64,000 nt of DNA. Source: Dysgonomonas sp. PF1-14 (GTDB lineage: Bacteria > Bacteroidota > Bacteroidia > Bacteroidales > Dysgonomonadaceae). The notes beneath the pieces were generated by a model. The model worked only from the letters and a program-made list of their open reading frames with translations, had not been told where the DNA came from and searched no databases. Below are positions 36,343 through 45,925 of this stretch, in pieces. The position numbers were made by a program, and so were the translations under genes. Every line of letters begins with the position of its first letter. The stretch's first letter is position 1. The stretch spans positions 434,001 to 498,000 of the forward strand of contig NZ_JARXWN010000001.1 in the NCBI RefSeq assembly GCF_029892965.1, given 5' to 3'.

Positions 36343-37350
36343 TTAAATAGCTTTTTCTTTGATCAGATATTCTGCTATCTGTACCGCATTCAGGGCTGCC
36401 CCTTTCTTGATCTGGTCGGCTACCACCCAGAATGTAAGCCCGTTCGGATTAGCGATATCTTCTCGTATACGCCCTACATATACAGGATCATTTCCGGCTA
36501 CAAACAACGGCATCGGATATTCTTTTTCAGCAGGATTATCTTGAAGTACAACCCCTTCAGCCTTCGCAAATGCGTCTTTTGCCTCCTGTGGCGATACTGG
36601 GCGTTCAGTTTCTACCCAGATAGCCTCAGCGTGGGAGCGAAGTACCGGGACTCGTATGCAAGTTGCACTCACCTCTATGTCCGAGTGCATTATCTTGCGT
36701 GTCTCGTTATACATTTTCAACTCTTCCTTCGTATATCCGTTATCTGTAAAAACATCGATCTGCGGAATCAGGTTATATGCAAGCTGGTAAGCAAACTTCT
36801 CCACTGTGATATCCGTATTGTATGCTATTTGCTTAAACTGGTTGATCAACTCTTCCATGCCTGCAGCACCGGCTCCCGATGCAGCCTGATAAGTAGCCAC
36901 ATGGGCACGCTTTATATGAGAGATTTTTTCGATCACATTCATAGCCACCACCATCTGTATAGTAGAACAGTTAGGGTTGGCAATAATTCCTTTCGGACGC
37001 ACTTTGGCATCCTCACCGTTTACTTCAGGCACTACCAACGGCACGTCTTTATCCATACGGAAAGCACTGGAATTATCTATCATAATAGTTCCATGCTTAG
37101 TTATCGTTTCGGCAAACTCTACGGAAACACTACCTCCGGCCGAAACAAAAGCTATATCTATACCTTTGAAATCGTCGTTATGCTTCAGTTCCTTCACCGT
37201 ATACTGTTTATCACAAAACTCGTAGGTGCTGCCCGCACTACGCGCAGAACCAAACAATACTAACTCCTCGATAGGAAAATCCCGCTCGGCAAGAACCCGG
37301 AGAAATTCCTGGCCTACAGCACCACTGGTGCCAACAATAGCAATTTTCAT
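36343..37350 (-). CDS. asd: Aspartate-semialdehyde dehydrogenase
   Basis: Reduces aspartyl phosphate to aspartate semialdehyde, feeding lysine/diaminopimelate, threonine and methionine synthesis. The 335-aa protein starts [19 protein letters not shown] and has FVSAGGSVS, the catalytic cysteine in NPNCSTIQM, and [17 protein letters not shown]. The substitution of A for the more usual T in GATG is common. The tRNA-Ser promoter lies just beyond its stop codon on the same strand. Confidence 0.95.
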   Translation of the reverse strand: MKIAIVGTSGAVGQEFLRVLAERDFPIEELVLFGSARSAGSTYEFCDKQYTVKELKHNDDFKGIDIAFVSAGGSVSVEFAETITKHGTIMIDNSSAFRMDKDVPLVVPEVNGEDAKVRPKGIIANPNCSTIQMVVAMNVIEKISHIKRAHVATYQAASGAGAAGMEELINQFKQIAYNTDITVEKFAYQLAYNLIPQIDVFTDNGYTKEELKMYNETRKIMHSDIEVSATCIRVPVLRSHAEAIWVETERPVSPQEAKDAFAKAEGVVLQDNPAEKEYPMPLFVAGNDPVYVGRIREDIANPNGLTFWVVADQIKKGAALNAVQIAEYLIKEKAI

Positions 37351-37393
37351 TTCTGTACTGATATAGAATAAATTATTAAAAAGAATAAGGATG

Positions 37394-37401
37394 CAAATAT
37401 A
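37394..37401 (-). promoter_or_regulatory. Candidate -7 box for asd
   Basis: The minus strand reads TATATTTG, about 44 nt before the start codon. No -33 TTG at the usual distance. Confidence 0.45.
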
Positions 37402-37532
37402 CTGATTTTGTGGAAATATTCAGATAATTTACTCTAGAATACAAAAAATGATATCAGATTTTATTATCTGCTTATATTTTTCTACATTCGCCTGAATATC
37501 TTAACAATTATAAACTATAAAAGGTAGATACT

Positions 37533-39440
37533 ATGAAAAAACATAATGTGTTCATAATACTCATTCTTATGCTGTTTTACATACCGCTGGCAGCACAGGA
37601 TCAGAAAGAAATAGTAGTGAAATCGGAAGTGTCCGAAGCTACCGTTTTTATCAACGGGGCACAAGTGTTGCGCAAGAAGGCTGTAGACCTACTTCCCGGA
37701 AAGACAAAAATCCGTTTTACAAATCTCTCACCATACATTGATGCCAAAAGTGTGCAGATAAAAATGGACGGCGAAGTGATGGTAATGTCGGTCAATCACC
37801 AGTCAAGCTTTGTCGATAGTCTCAAAAGGCCTGTCGTATCAAAAACAGCCGAGCAGCAAATAAAAGAAATATCGGAAAAGATTACCACCGAGCAGATCGC
37901 CCGTTCGGTGGTCAAAGATGAAATGGATTTTCTTTCCAAAAATCAGAGTATAGGTGGGGCAAATACAGGAATAAGCCTGACTACACTGAGGGAAACAACT
38001 AACTTTTACAGAGACCGGATGTCGGCACTCCGTACAAAAGACAATGAAATATATAGCCGTATACTAACTCTGGAAGCACAACGGAAAGCATTACAGAATG
38101 AAGGGAAACTGAGCGGCGATATGCCCAGACCTACTCCGATAGGCGAAGTAGTGGTAGATGTAGAATGCAAAAGAGCCGTGAGAGCAAACATAGAATTGAG
38201 TTATTATGTAGCCAATGCAGGTTGGAATCCGACCTATGATATACGTGCCTTGAATGTAGATAAACCTATACAGCTGATTTATAAGGCAAATGTGCGTCAG
38301 AATACAAAAGAAGACTGGAATAACGTAAAACTCAAAATTTCTTCTGCCGATCCCAATGCCGGAAATATCGTACCGCAGTTGAAAACATATTATCTGAATT
38401 ACTATACCGCACCACCTAAATATGACACCAATGTTGGAAATAATCAAGCCGCCGGAGTCGTTGTAGATGCTAAAACGAATGAACCGTTAATCGGCGTTTC
38501 TGTTGCAGTACATGGTACGACAATAGGCACAATGACAGATGTAAACGGACGTTTTTCACTTGCAATACCCCAAAACGGAAATGTGTTGTCATTTTCATAC
38601 ATCGGTTATATACAGCAAAATATCCCTATTTCGCGTTCATTTATGAATGTACGGATGGTGGAAGATTCACGGGAATTGAGTGAGGTTGTAGTTGTCGGTT
38701 ATGGTACACAACGAAAATCATCTACGACAGGGGCTGTAGCTTCTGTTGCTCCTGCAATGGAAAAACCTGCTATCCCTGCTGCTGTATATGAACGTAAAGA
38801 TATTGCCATGCCTACCGCGCAGGTCGAAAATCAGACATCAGTAGAATTTGAGATCAAAACACCATACACTGTTAAGTCCGATAATAAGAATACCATTGTG
38901 GAAGTAGACCGTTATGAGCTTCCTGCCGAATATGAATATTTTGCTATTCCTAAGATTAGCAAAGAAGCTTTCCTGTTGGCTAATATTTCCGATTGGGAGA
39001 AATACAACCTGCTCGATGGTGAAGCCAATATCTTCTTCGACAATACTTACATCGGCAAGACAATACTGGAAACCCGCTATGTGAGTGATACACTGAATAT
39101 TTCACTCGGAAAAGATAAGAGCATCTTGGTAAGCCGCGATAAGGTAAAAGATCTGAATACAAAGAAATTCTTCGGCAATAAGAAAGAAGATACCCGCGCA
39201 TGGAAGATTACGGTAAGGAACAACAAAAGAGTGCCAATCGACTTTGTTGTGCTCGATCAGATACCTGTTCCTACAATTACCGAAATAGAAGTGGAAACCG
39301 AAAACCTGTCTAAAGGTGTATTGAATGCCGAAACAGGCGAAGTGAAGTGGAAACTGAATGTGAAAGCCGGAGAAAAGAAAGATATGGAGCTGAGGTATAA
39401 AGTGAAGTATCCGAAAGATAAAACGCTGACAATAGAATAA
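37533..39440 (+). CDS. DUF4139 (MuiA-like) exported protein with an inserted SusC-type N-terminal module
   Basis: A 635-aa protein with signal peptide (to AAQ, residue 22). A DUF4140-like domain follows (residues 25-95, SEATVFINGAQVLRKKAV), a helical stretch (100-190), then the DUF4139 domain (IGEVVVDVECKRAVRANIELSYYVANAGWNPTYDIRA) to the C-terminus. Residues about 307-405 interrupt DUF4139. They are a CarboxypepD_reg-like domain (GVVVDAKTNEPLIGVSVAVH) followed by SREL, SEVVVVGYGTQRKS and TTGAVASV, the linker and TonB-box-like start of SusC plugs, but with no barrel. DUF4139 proteins are called mucoidy inhibitor MuiA-like; their activity is unclear. Confidence 0.85.
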   Translation: MKKHNVFIILILMLFYIPLAAQDQKEIVVKSEVSEATVFINGAQVLRKKAVDLLPGKTKIRFTNLSPYIDAKSVQIKMDGEVMVMSVNHQSSFVDSLKRPVVSKTAEQQIKEISEKITTEQIARSVVKDEMDFLSKNQSIGGANTGISLTTLRETTNFYRDRMSALRTKDNEIYSRILTLEAQRKALQNEGKLSGDMPRPTPIGEVVVDVECKRAVRANIELSYYVANAGWNPTYDIRALNVDKPIQLIYKANVRQNTKEDWNNVKLKISSADPNAGNIVPQLKTYYLNYYTAPPKYDTNVGNNQAAGVVVDAKTNEPLIGVSVAVHGTTIGTMTDVNGRFSLAIPQNGNVLSFSYIGYIQQNIPISRSFMNVRMVEDSRELSEVVVVGYGTQRKSSTTGAVASVAPAMEKPAIPAAVYERKDIAMPTAQVENQTSVEFEIKTPYTVKSDNKNTIVEVDRYELPAEYEYFAIPKISKEAFLLANISDWEKYNLLDGEANIFFDNTYIGKTILETRYVSDTLNISLGKDKSILVSRDKVKDLNTKKFFGNKKEDTRAWKITVRNNKRVPIDFVVLDQIPVPTITEIEVETENLSKGVLNAETGEVKWKLNVKAGEKKDMELRYKVKYPKDKTLTIE

Positions 39441-39447
39441 TGATAGT

Positions 39448-39492
39448 AGTTACAAGATACTTCGCCCTTCGGGCAGTTACAAGTTGCGAGTA
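39448..39492 (-). repeat. TTGTAACT-GCCCG dispersed element, minus orientation
   Basis: Its reverse complement (TACTCGCAACTTGTAACTGC, CCGAAGGGCG, then ATCTTGTAACT) aligns with 27404-27449 with about one difference in five. Confidence 0.65.
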
Positions 39493-39593
39493 AATGGATA
39501 ATATTTTGTCGTCTCCCAATCGTGCGTCCGCTTGCAGTAAAAAACAATAGATATATAAATAAAACAATCAATACTGATTAGTATAATCAATAA

Positions 39594-39630
39594 AAGTCCG
39601 GAAGCATTATACTTTCCGGACTTCTTTTTT
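39594..39630 (+). terminator. Terminator after the DUF4139 gene
   Basis: AAGTCCGGAA at 39594-39603 pairs with TTCCGGACTT at 39614-39623, followed by CTTTTTT. It lies 40 nt before the next gene, beyond a dispersed repeat. Confidence 0.75.
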
Positions 39631-39669
39631 GTTATATATTTGTATCCTCATAACAATAAGTAAGAAAAA

Positions 39670-40599
39670 ATGAATGAGTCTGTCCCAAGAGATCGGATTC
39701 TGCTTAGAACCTCTTGGATAAGTACTATCGGGAATGCCATATTGTCTGTGTCGAAGATATCGATAGGTCTTGCAGCAGGTAGTTTGGCGGTAGTGGGAGA
39801 TGGTATAGATTCGGCTACCGATGTCGTTATCTCCATTGTAATGATATTTACAGCTTCAATAGTAAATCGCCCTCCAAGCCAGAAATACGCCTACGGATAT
39901 GAAAAGGCAGAAGGAATTGCTACCAAAATACTGTCGATGGTCATATTCTATGCCGGTGTGCAAATGCTGGTTTCTTCCATTCAGAATATATTTTCGGATC
40001 AGGCCAAAGAATTACCCGCTACCATCGCCATATATGTGACCATATTCTCTATTGTCGGAAAACTGCTTCTGGCTCTTTATCAGTATAAGCAGGGTAAGAA
40101 AATAAAGAGTTCTATGTTGACAGCCAATGCTATCAATATGCGTAACGATGTTATTATCTCTACAGGTGTCCTGATCGGGTTGATCTTTACATTCGTATTT
40201 AAAATGCCTGTGTTGGACTCTGTTACAGGGTTGATAATAAGCCTTTTTGTTATAAAATCTGCGATCGGAATTTTTATGGATTCCAACGTAGAGCTTATGG
40301 ATGGGGTGAAAGACGTTTCGGTATACAAAAAAATATTCGAGGCTGTAGAGAGGGTTTCCGGAGCGCACAACCCTCATCGGATGCGTTCGAGGCAGATCGG
40401 GAACATGTATATGATTGCCCTCGATATAGAATGTGATGGAAATCTTACGCTGAACGAAGCGCATAACATAGCTGAAAATGTAGAGCAAAGTATCAGGGAT
40501 TCTATAGAAAACGTGTATGATATCGTTGTTCACGTAGAACCCAAAGACGGGCCTCATGCCAAAGAAAAATTTGGGGTAGATAAAGATATGATCGAATAA
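39670..40599 (+). CDS. Cation diffusion facilitator transporter
   Basis: A 309-aa inner-membrane metal/H+ antiporter with six helices and a cytoplasmic C-terminal domain (about residues 215-300, VSGAHNPHRMRSRQIG). The helix 2 metal site is D47-x3-D51 (VVGDGIDSATDVV), as in zinc and iron exporters. In helix 5 the usual HxxxD appears as NxxxD (NAINMRNDVIIS), which may change the metal preferred. Metal cannot be assigned. Stands alone between a terminator and a convergent lipoprotein gene. Confidence 0.9.
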   Translation: MNESVPRDRILLRTSWISTIGNAILSVSKISIGLAAGSLAVVGDGIDSATDVVISIVMIFTASIVNRPPSQKYAYGYEKAEGIATKILSMVIFYAGVQMLVSSIQNIFSDQAKELPATIAIYVTIFSIVGKLLLALYQYKQGKKIKSSMLTANAINMRNDVIISTGVLIGLIFTFVFKMPVLDSVTGLIISLFVIKSAIGIFMDSNVELMDGVKDVSVYKKIFEAVERVSGAHNPHRMRSRQIGNMYMIALDIECDGNLTLNEAHNIAENVEQSIRDSIENVYDIVVHVEPKDGPHAKEKFGVDKDMIE

Positions 40600-40670
40600 A
40601 ATAAAGGTAATCATATCAATTTAGAATAATTCTTTGAAGTGTTTTAGGGGCGAATTGGGAATTTGCAGAG

Positions 40671-41306
40671 TCAAAAATATTTTCCCTTCAAACAATAATC
40701 TTCTAAAACACGTTTTAGCTTTTCACTTCCATTTTCAGCCCCGCTTATCAGATATGTGAGTGCTAATGCTCGTTGCCCCGGACTTATATAATCTAAATTA
40801 TATATATCCCTTCGATTCACATCCTCTATATTTATATAATTTGCAGAGATTAAAGAATCAAGATTTCTTATACTTAATGCCCTCAAATAACGAAATACAT
40901 CATCGTAAGCATTGTCATAGTGATGATTATCTGCCATGTAGATAGCATAGGGCAAATACTTGCTTTCTGAAAACATTGTCAGTTCATAAATTATAAGATC
41001 ATACGCCTCTGTATCTCCTTTCTTTAATGCCTTATTCAAATATTCTTTTATATCAATATCAAATTCTTTCCCTTTTTTCATAGGAGGATTCATAAATAAT
41101 GTCTTAAAACCAGCCATTATGGAATCTTTAGAATGTGAGCTTTCTTCTAAATAGAAAGCCTTCATAGAATCTAAAGATATTTTCGGTATATTCTCACTTT
41201 TAGTTTCTACTTCACTAATATTTATAGCTTGTTCCTGTACTTTTGTTGAATTTGTACAAGAAATGAAAATAGAAAGAATAAATATGTAGCAAATTATCCC
41301 TCTCAT
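40671..41306 (-). CDS. Hypothetical lipoprotein
   Basis: A 211-aa protein with a short hydrophobic leader and lipobox SIFISCTNS (cysteine at about residue 17). The mature part is mostly helical with lysine- and glutamate-rich segments (FDIDIKEYLNKALKKGDTEAYDLIIYEL) and may contain Sel1/TPR-like helices. No family recognised. It is AT-richer than its neighbours by eye, which could indicate more recent acquisition. No operon partner. Confidence 0.7.
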   Translation of the reverse strand: MRGIICYIFILSIFISCTNSTKVQEQAINISEVETKSENIPKISLDSMKAFYLEESSHSKDSIMAGFKTLFMNPPMKKGKEFDIDIKEYLNKALKKGDTEAYDLIIYELTMFSESKYLPYAIYMADNHHYDNAYDDVFRYLRALSIRNLDSLISANYINIEDVNRRDIYNLDYISPGQRALALTYLISGAENGSEKLKRVLEDYCLKGKYF

Positions 41307-41411
41307 TGTTGTAACGATTATTGATGATTCAAATAGAAACCTTATTTAGTTATCACCATACAGGTTTTCTGGTGTTTTGAGGAGGCTTTAGTTTGACTAG
41401 GGCATTAAAGT

Positions 41412-41441
41412 GGAATAAAAGTATTGCAATACTTTTATTCC
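41412..41441. terminator. 30-bp perfect palindrome downstream of clpB
   Basis: GGAATAAAAGTATTG is followed at once by its reverse complement CAATACTTTTATTCC. It lies about 110 nt after the clpB stop (minus strand) and upstream of the lipoprotein gene. It could be a terminator hairpin or a dimeric-protein site. No long T-tract follows on either strand. Confidence 0.5.
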
Positions 41442-41549
41442 AGCATACCCTCTATGATATATTTATCGTCATTAAAACAATATCCCTTAAAAATCAAATA
41501 TACTCAAATGTTTTAAACTTCCAATCATTCTACGATGGAAAGTCAAATA

Positions 41550-44138
41550 TCAATTTCTAAACTCCAGCTCCCCCTCTTTCATATCAATAACTATCGGTGA
41601 AACTTTGTTGATCGTTCCGGCTAATAATTGCTTCGACAATGTATCGAGTACTGTACGCTGAATGACACGTTTCACAGGACGCGCACCAAACTCGGGATCG
41701 AATCCCATCTGTGCAATCCACGAAATGGCATCATCCGTAAATTCGAGTGTTACGTCGTTCCCTTTCAGCATTTTTACAACACTTTCCAGCTGAATACGCA
41801 CCACCTGTTCTATCTCTTTCACGTTCAACGGTTCAAACATGATGATCTCATCTATACGGTTGAGGAACTCGGGGCGGATATTCACTTTCAGCATATCTAG
41901 TACCTCCCGTTTAGTTTTCTCTACTACTTCATCATGATTTTTAGGTGTGATGCCTGCAAAGTTTTCGCGTATCAGTCCCGAACCCATATTTGATGTCATA
42001 ATGATGATCGTATTCTTAAAGTTTACCACACGCCCTTTATTGTCGGTCAGCCGCCCGTCATCCAATACCTGCAACAGTATATTGAATACATCAGGGTGTG
42101 CCTTTTCTATTTCATCGAAAAGCACTACTGAATATGGCTTGCGGCGAATCGCTTCCGTTAGCTGTCCTCCCTCATCATATCCCACATATCCCGGAGGTGC
42201 TCCGATAAGGCGGGTTGCACTGAATTTTTCCTGATACTCGCTCATGTCGATACGCGTCATCATATTCTCATCATCGAACAGAAATTCAGCAAGTGCCTTT
42301 GCCAGTTCGGTTTTACCCACTCCGGTGGTTCCTAAGAAGATAAACGAGCCGATAGGGCGTTTAGGGTCTTGCAACCCTGCGCGGCTACGGCGGATGGCAT
42401 TTGCCACAGCAGTAATCGCTTCATCCTGTCCCACTACACGTTGATGCAATTCGTCTTCCAGATTCAGTAACTTGTCTTTCTCGCTTTGCAGCATCTTATT
42501 CACAGGAATACCAGTCCAACGCGATACTACATCAGCTATATCGAACGAGTCTACTTCTTCTTTCACCATCGCCTGACTGCCTTGCATTTCGTGCAACTGC
42601 TCCTGCAACTTACCAATGCCGTCTTCCAGTTCTTTCAGCTTGCCATAACGCAGTTCGGCTACCTTTCCGTAGTCGCCTTCACGTTCGGCTTTGTCAGCCT
42701 CGAATTTCAGATTTTCTATGTCGATCTTGTTCTGCTGAATCTTGTTGATAACATCTTTTTCCGATTGCCACTTGGCTTTCAGGTCTTTTCCTTCTTCTTT
42801 CAGGACGCTGATCTGTTTCGATAGTTCGGCTTCCTTCGTTGTATCGTTTTCGCGTTTAATCGCTTCGCGTTCGATTTCGAGTTGTTTGATACGGCGGCTC
42901 TTCTCGTCCAGTTCTTCCGGCACAGAGTCTACTTCCATGCGCAGCTTTGCCGCTGCTTCGTCCATCAGGTCAATGGCTTTATCCGGCAGAAAACGGTCGG
43001 TGATATAGCGGCTCGATAGCTGTACGGCTGCTATGATCGCTTCATCTTTGATACGTACCTTGTGGTGGTTCTCGTATTTCTCTTTCAGCCCTCGCAGTAT
43101 CGATATAGCGTCCATTTCGCTCGGTTCATCCACCATTACTATCTGGAAACGGCGTTCGAGCGCCTTATCTTTTTCAAAGTATTTCTGGTATTCATCAAGG
43201 GTTGTCGCTCCTATCGAACGCAACTCGCCACGTGCCAATGCCGGTTTCAGTATGTTGGCAGCATCCATTGCACCCTCACTTTTTCCTGCGCCTACAAGAG
43301 TATGTATCTCATCTATAAAGAGAATGATCTCACCTTCCGATTTGGTAACCTCATTGACTACCGATTTCAGCCGTTCTTCAAACTCCCCTTTATATTTCGC
43401 TCCTGCTATCAGGGCACCCATATCGAGTGAATATATCTGTTTGCTTTTCAGATTTTCGGGTACATCACCGCGAACGATACGGTGCGCCAACCCTTCGGCA
43501 ATAGCAGTTTTACCCGTACCCGGTTCACCTATTAGTATAGGGTTGTTTTTGGTACGGCGGCTAAGTATTTGCAGCACGCGCCGTATTTCGTCGTCACGAC
43601 CAATCACCGGATCGAGTTTGCCGTCTCTCGCCCGTTGGGTGAGGTTGATAGCATACTTTTCTAATGACTGGTATGTGTCTTCTGCCGATTGACTGGTCAC
43701 ATTACTGCCTTTACGCAGTTCATTTATCGCAGCCTGTAATTCCTTTTCGTTTACACCCGCATCTTTCAGCATCTGTGCTGCAGAGCTTTTGCCCGATAAG
43801 ACACCTAGCAATAAATGCTCGATGGAGACAAACTGGTCGCTCATTTTCTTTGCATAATCAGCGGCTTTATCCAGATCTGCATTACTCTCCCTGCTCAGGT
43901 AAGGTTCGCCACCCGAAACTTTCGGGTACGAGTCTATCTCCTTGCTGAGGACTGATGTTATATGTCCCGGATTAGCACCGAGTTTCTGAAAAAGAAAATT
44001 CACAACATTCTCGCCTGTCAGAATCGCACCCATCAGGATATGCGCAGGCTCGATGGACTGTTGCCCCTTTTCTTTTGTTATCTCAACGGCCTTCTGTATA
44101 GCCTCCTGAGATTTGATTGTGAAATTATTGAAATTCAT
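41550..44138 (-). CDS. clpB: ClpB disaggregase (AAA+ chaperone)
   Basis: Hexameric ATPase that pulls proteins out of aggregates together with DnaK. The 862-aa protein has the two N-terminal Clp repeats (residues 1-145) and the first AAA+ module with Walker [14 protein letters not shown] and Walker [17 protein letters not shown] coiled-coil middle domain (about 400-530) follows. The second module has [15 protein letters not shown] and [13 protein letters not shown]. No ClpP-binding loop is apparent. Length is normal. Heat-shock regulation is expected, but I see no CIRCE element or clear -7 box upstream. Confidence 0.97.
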   Translation of the reverse strand: MNFNNFTIKSQEAIQKAVEITKEKGQQSIEPAHILMGAILTGENVVNFLFQKLGANPGHITSVLSKEIDSYPKVSGGEPYLSRESNADLDKAADYAKKMSDQFVSIEHLLLGVLSGKSSAAQMLKDAGVNEKELQAAINELRKGSNVTSQSAEDTYQSLEKYAINLTQRARDGKLDPVIGRDDEIRRVLQILSRRTKNNPILIGEPGTGKTAIAEGLAHRIVRGDVPENLKSKQIYSLDMGALIAGAKYKGEFEERLKSVVNEVTKSEGEIILFIDEIHTLVGAGKSEGAMDAANILKPALARGELRSIGATTLDEYQKYFEKDKALERRFQIVMVDEPSEMDAISILRGLKEKYENHHKVRIKDEAIIAAVQLSSRYITDRFLPDKAIDLMDEAAAKLRMEVDSVPEELDEKSRRIKQLEIEREAIKRENDTTKEAELSKQISVLKEEGKDLKAKWQSEKDVINKIQQNKIDIENLKFEADKAEREGDYGKVAELRYGKLKELEDGIGKLQEQLHEMQGSQAMVKEEVDSFDIADVVSRWTGIPVNKMLQSEKDKLLNLEDELHQRVVGQDEAITAVANAIRRSRAGLQDPKRPIGSFIFLGTTGVGKTELAKALAEFLFDDENMMTRIDMSEYQEKFSATRLIGAPPGYVGYDEGGQLTEAIRRKPYSVVLFDEIEKAHPDVFNILLQVLDDGRLTDNKGRVVNFKNTIIIMTSNMGSGLIRENFAGITPKNHDEVVEKTKREVLDMLKVNIRPEFLNRIDEIIMFEPLNVKEIEQVVRIQLESVVKMLKGNDVTLEFTDDAISWIAQMGFDPEFGARPVKRVIQRTVLDTLSKQLLAGTINKVSPIVIDMKEGELEFRN

Positions 44139-44282
44139 ATGTTTATTTGTTTTTTATGTCTTTAATTTTAATAACAATTGTTTGATATTATTCGTTCAAA
44201 ATATTTGCCAAATCGTTATTTGTGACAAAATGACAGTGTTTTTATTATTGTGGATAAATTCGCTTATCTGAATTTTTTTCTG

Positions 44283-44290
44283 TAAGTTTG
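44283..44290 (+). promoter_or_regulatory. Candidate -7 box of the thiamin operon
   Basis: TAAGTTTG just upstream of the TPP riboswitch; start would fall about at the base of its P1 stem. No -33 TTG at normal spacing. Confidence 0.45.
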
Positions 44291-44295
44291 TGCAT

Positions 44296-44379
44296 CACTG
44301 TTAGGGGTGTTCTTTTGTAAGAGCTGAGATTAAACCCTTGAACCTGATATGTTGTAATTGACATCGTAGGGAAACGGTA
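44296..44379 (+). ncRNA. TPP riboswitch (THI element)
   Basis: Contains the conserved thi-box blocks in order: TTAGGGGTG, GAGCTGAGAT, AACCCTTGAACCTGAT and ATCGTAGGGAAACGG. ACTGTT (44297-44302) pairs with AACGGT (44373-44378) to form the closing stem. It senses thiamin pyrophosphate and precedes thiM, thiE, tenA and thiD. Confidence 0.95.
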
Positions 44380-44422
44380 GCTTTTAGAAAATATTAGTAT
44401 AAATTACTATATGTTATTATTG

Positions 44423-44453
44423 GCCGTTTCGTATTTGCGAAGCGGCTTTTTTT
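44423..44453 (+). terminator. Attenuator terminator of the TPP riboswitch
   Basis: GGCCGTTTCG and CGAAGCGGC form a near-perfect hairpin followed by seven T residues, 11 nt before the thiM start codon. With TPP bound, transcription would stop here. Confidence 0.8.
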
Positions 44454-44463
44454 ATATCCATAA

Positions 44464-45270
44464 ATGAAGGAAATGATAGATATTCAGGCATTAGAAAGAG
44501 ATTTGGCTGCTGTAAGGAGCAAATCTCCATTGATACATAACATTACCAATTATGTGGTGATGAATAATACGGCTAACGGACTGTTAGCTATCGGTGCATC
44601 ACCCGTCATGGCGCATGCGTTGGATGAAGTAGCAGAAATGGCTGCAATAGCTTCTGCTGTAGTTATAAATATAGGGACACTCGAACCCCAATGGGTAGAG
44701 GCAATGCTGATAGCAGGAAAAACAGCTTTGGCAAAAAATACTCCTGTTGTTTTCGATCCGGTAGGAGCAGGAGCGACTTCATATCGTAACCGCGTGTGCA
44801 AACAGATAATAGAGGAATGCCGCCCATCTGTTATACGTGGAAATGCTTCGGAAATTATGGCTCTGCACGATACGAATGTACAGACAAAAGGTGTAGATAG
44901 TACCAATTCTTCCGATGCGGCTCTGGATGCAGCCAAAGCTTTGGCAAAACAAACGGGTGCAGTTGTAGTCGTCAGTGGTCAGACTGATTATATCACAGAT
45001 GGCAAGACTACCAAGATAGTTTTCAATGGTAGTCCGCTAATGGAACGTGTGACAGGCATGGGGTGTACGGCTACAACTGTCGTGGCTGCATTTGCGGCTG
45101 TCAATTCCAATCTGCTCGAAGCAGCAGCTCATGGTATGGCTATAATGGGGATAGCCGGAGAGATAGCAGCCGGAAAGTCGGCAGGTAATGGCAGTTTACA
45201 GGTGAATTTCCTCGATGAGCTGTGTAATATGGATGGAGAAACTATAGGGAAATATTTTAAGCACTCATAA
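44464..45270 (+). CDS. thiM: Hydroxyethylthiazole kinase
   Basis: Salvage enzyme that phosphorylates 4-methyl-5-(2-hydroxyethyl)thiazole. The 268-aa protein has PLIHNITNYVVMNNTANGLLAIGASPVMAHA, VFDPVGAGAT and the catalytic GMGCTATTVVAAFAA. First gene after the riboswitch attenuator; one base separates it from thiE. Confidence 0.95.
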   Translation: MKEMIDIQALERDLAAVRSKSPLIHNITNYVVMNNTANGLLAIGASPVMAHALDEVAEMAAIASAVVINIGTLEPQWVEAMLIAGKTALAKNTPVVFDPVGAGATSYRNRVCKQIIEECRPSVIRGNASEIMALHDTNVQTKGVDSTNSSDAALDAAKALAKQTGAVVVVSGQTDYITDGKTTKIVFNGSPLMERVTGMGCTATTVVAAFAAVNSNLLEAAAHGMAIMGIAGEIAAGKSAGNGSLQVNFLDELCNMDGETIGKYFKHS

Positions 45271-45271
45271 T

Positions 45272-45925
45272 ATGCTCACATTCTATTTAAGTCTTTATCT
45301 GGTTACAGACCGCTCTTTATCACTTACCCGTCCATTAGTAGATGTTGTGGGACAAGCTATAGCGGGTGGGGTGACGATGGTGCAACTAAGAGAGAAGGAT
45401 GCCTCTACCCTTGAATTTTATAATCTGGCAATGCAGCTAAAAGGACTTTTAAAACAGTACGATGTTCCCCTTATCATAAATGACAGGCTCGATATAGCAC
45501 TGGCGTGCGATGCCGATGGTCTGCATATCGGGCAGAGTGATATGCCTTACGATGTTGCTCGTCGACTGTTGGGTAAGGACAAGATAATAGGGCTTTCGGT
45601 GGAGAGTGTTCAGGATGCTATTGATGCAAACAATCTCGATGTAGATTATATTGGAATTTCGCCGGTCTTTGGCACACAAACCAAGACCGACACCGCAACG
45701 GCTCTCGGCATTGATGGTGTTCGGGAGATAACGTGCATTTGTAAGCATCCGGCGGTAGGTATCGGGGGGATTAATGCGATGAATGCCGCAGAGATAATAA
45801 GAGCAGGAGCTGACGGTATATCGGTAGTGTCGGCGATTATGTCGGCTGAGAGCCCGAAAGATGCGGCATATCAGTTGAGGTATATTGTGGATAAATCAAA
45901 AAGAAATAACTATGAAATGGAGTGA
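45272..45925 (+). CDS. thiE: Thiamine phosphate synthase
   Basis: Joins HMP-PP and thiazole phosphate to thiamine phosphate. The 217-aa TIM barrel has YLVTDRSL, VTMVQLREKDAST, PLIINDRLDIALACDADGLHIGQSDMP and IGISPVFGTQTKTD. It overlaps tenA by 14 nt, a sign of translational coupling. Confidence 0.95.
   Translation: MLTFYLSLYLVTDRSLSLTRPLVDVVGQAIAGGVTMVQLREKDASTLEFYNLAMQLKGLLKQYDVPLIINDRLDIALACDADGLHIGQSDMPYDVARRLLGKDKIIGLSVESVQDAIDANNLDVDYIGISPVFGTQTKTDTATALGIDGVREITCICKHPAVGIGGINAMNAAEIIRAGADGISVVSAIMSAESPKDAAYQLRYIVDKSKRNNYEME

Noticed and set aside
36541..37263. 240-codon open frame opposite asd
   Set aside because: Histidine- and cysteine-rich antisense translation with no recognisable domain.
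43033..43692. 219-codon open frame opposite clpB
   Set aside because: It is antisense to a clear ClpB reading frame and has serine/arginine-rich composition typical of a shadow frame.
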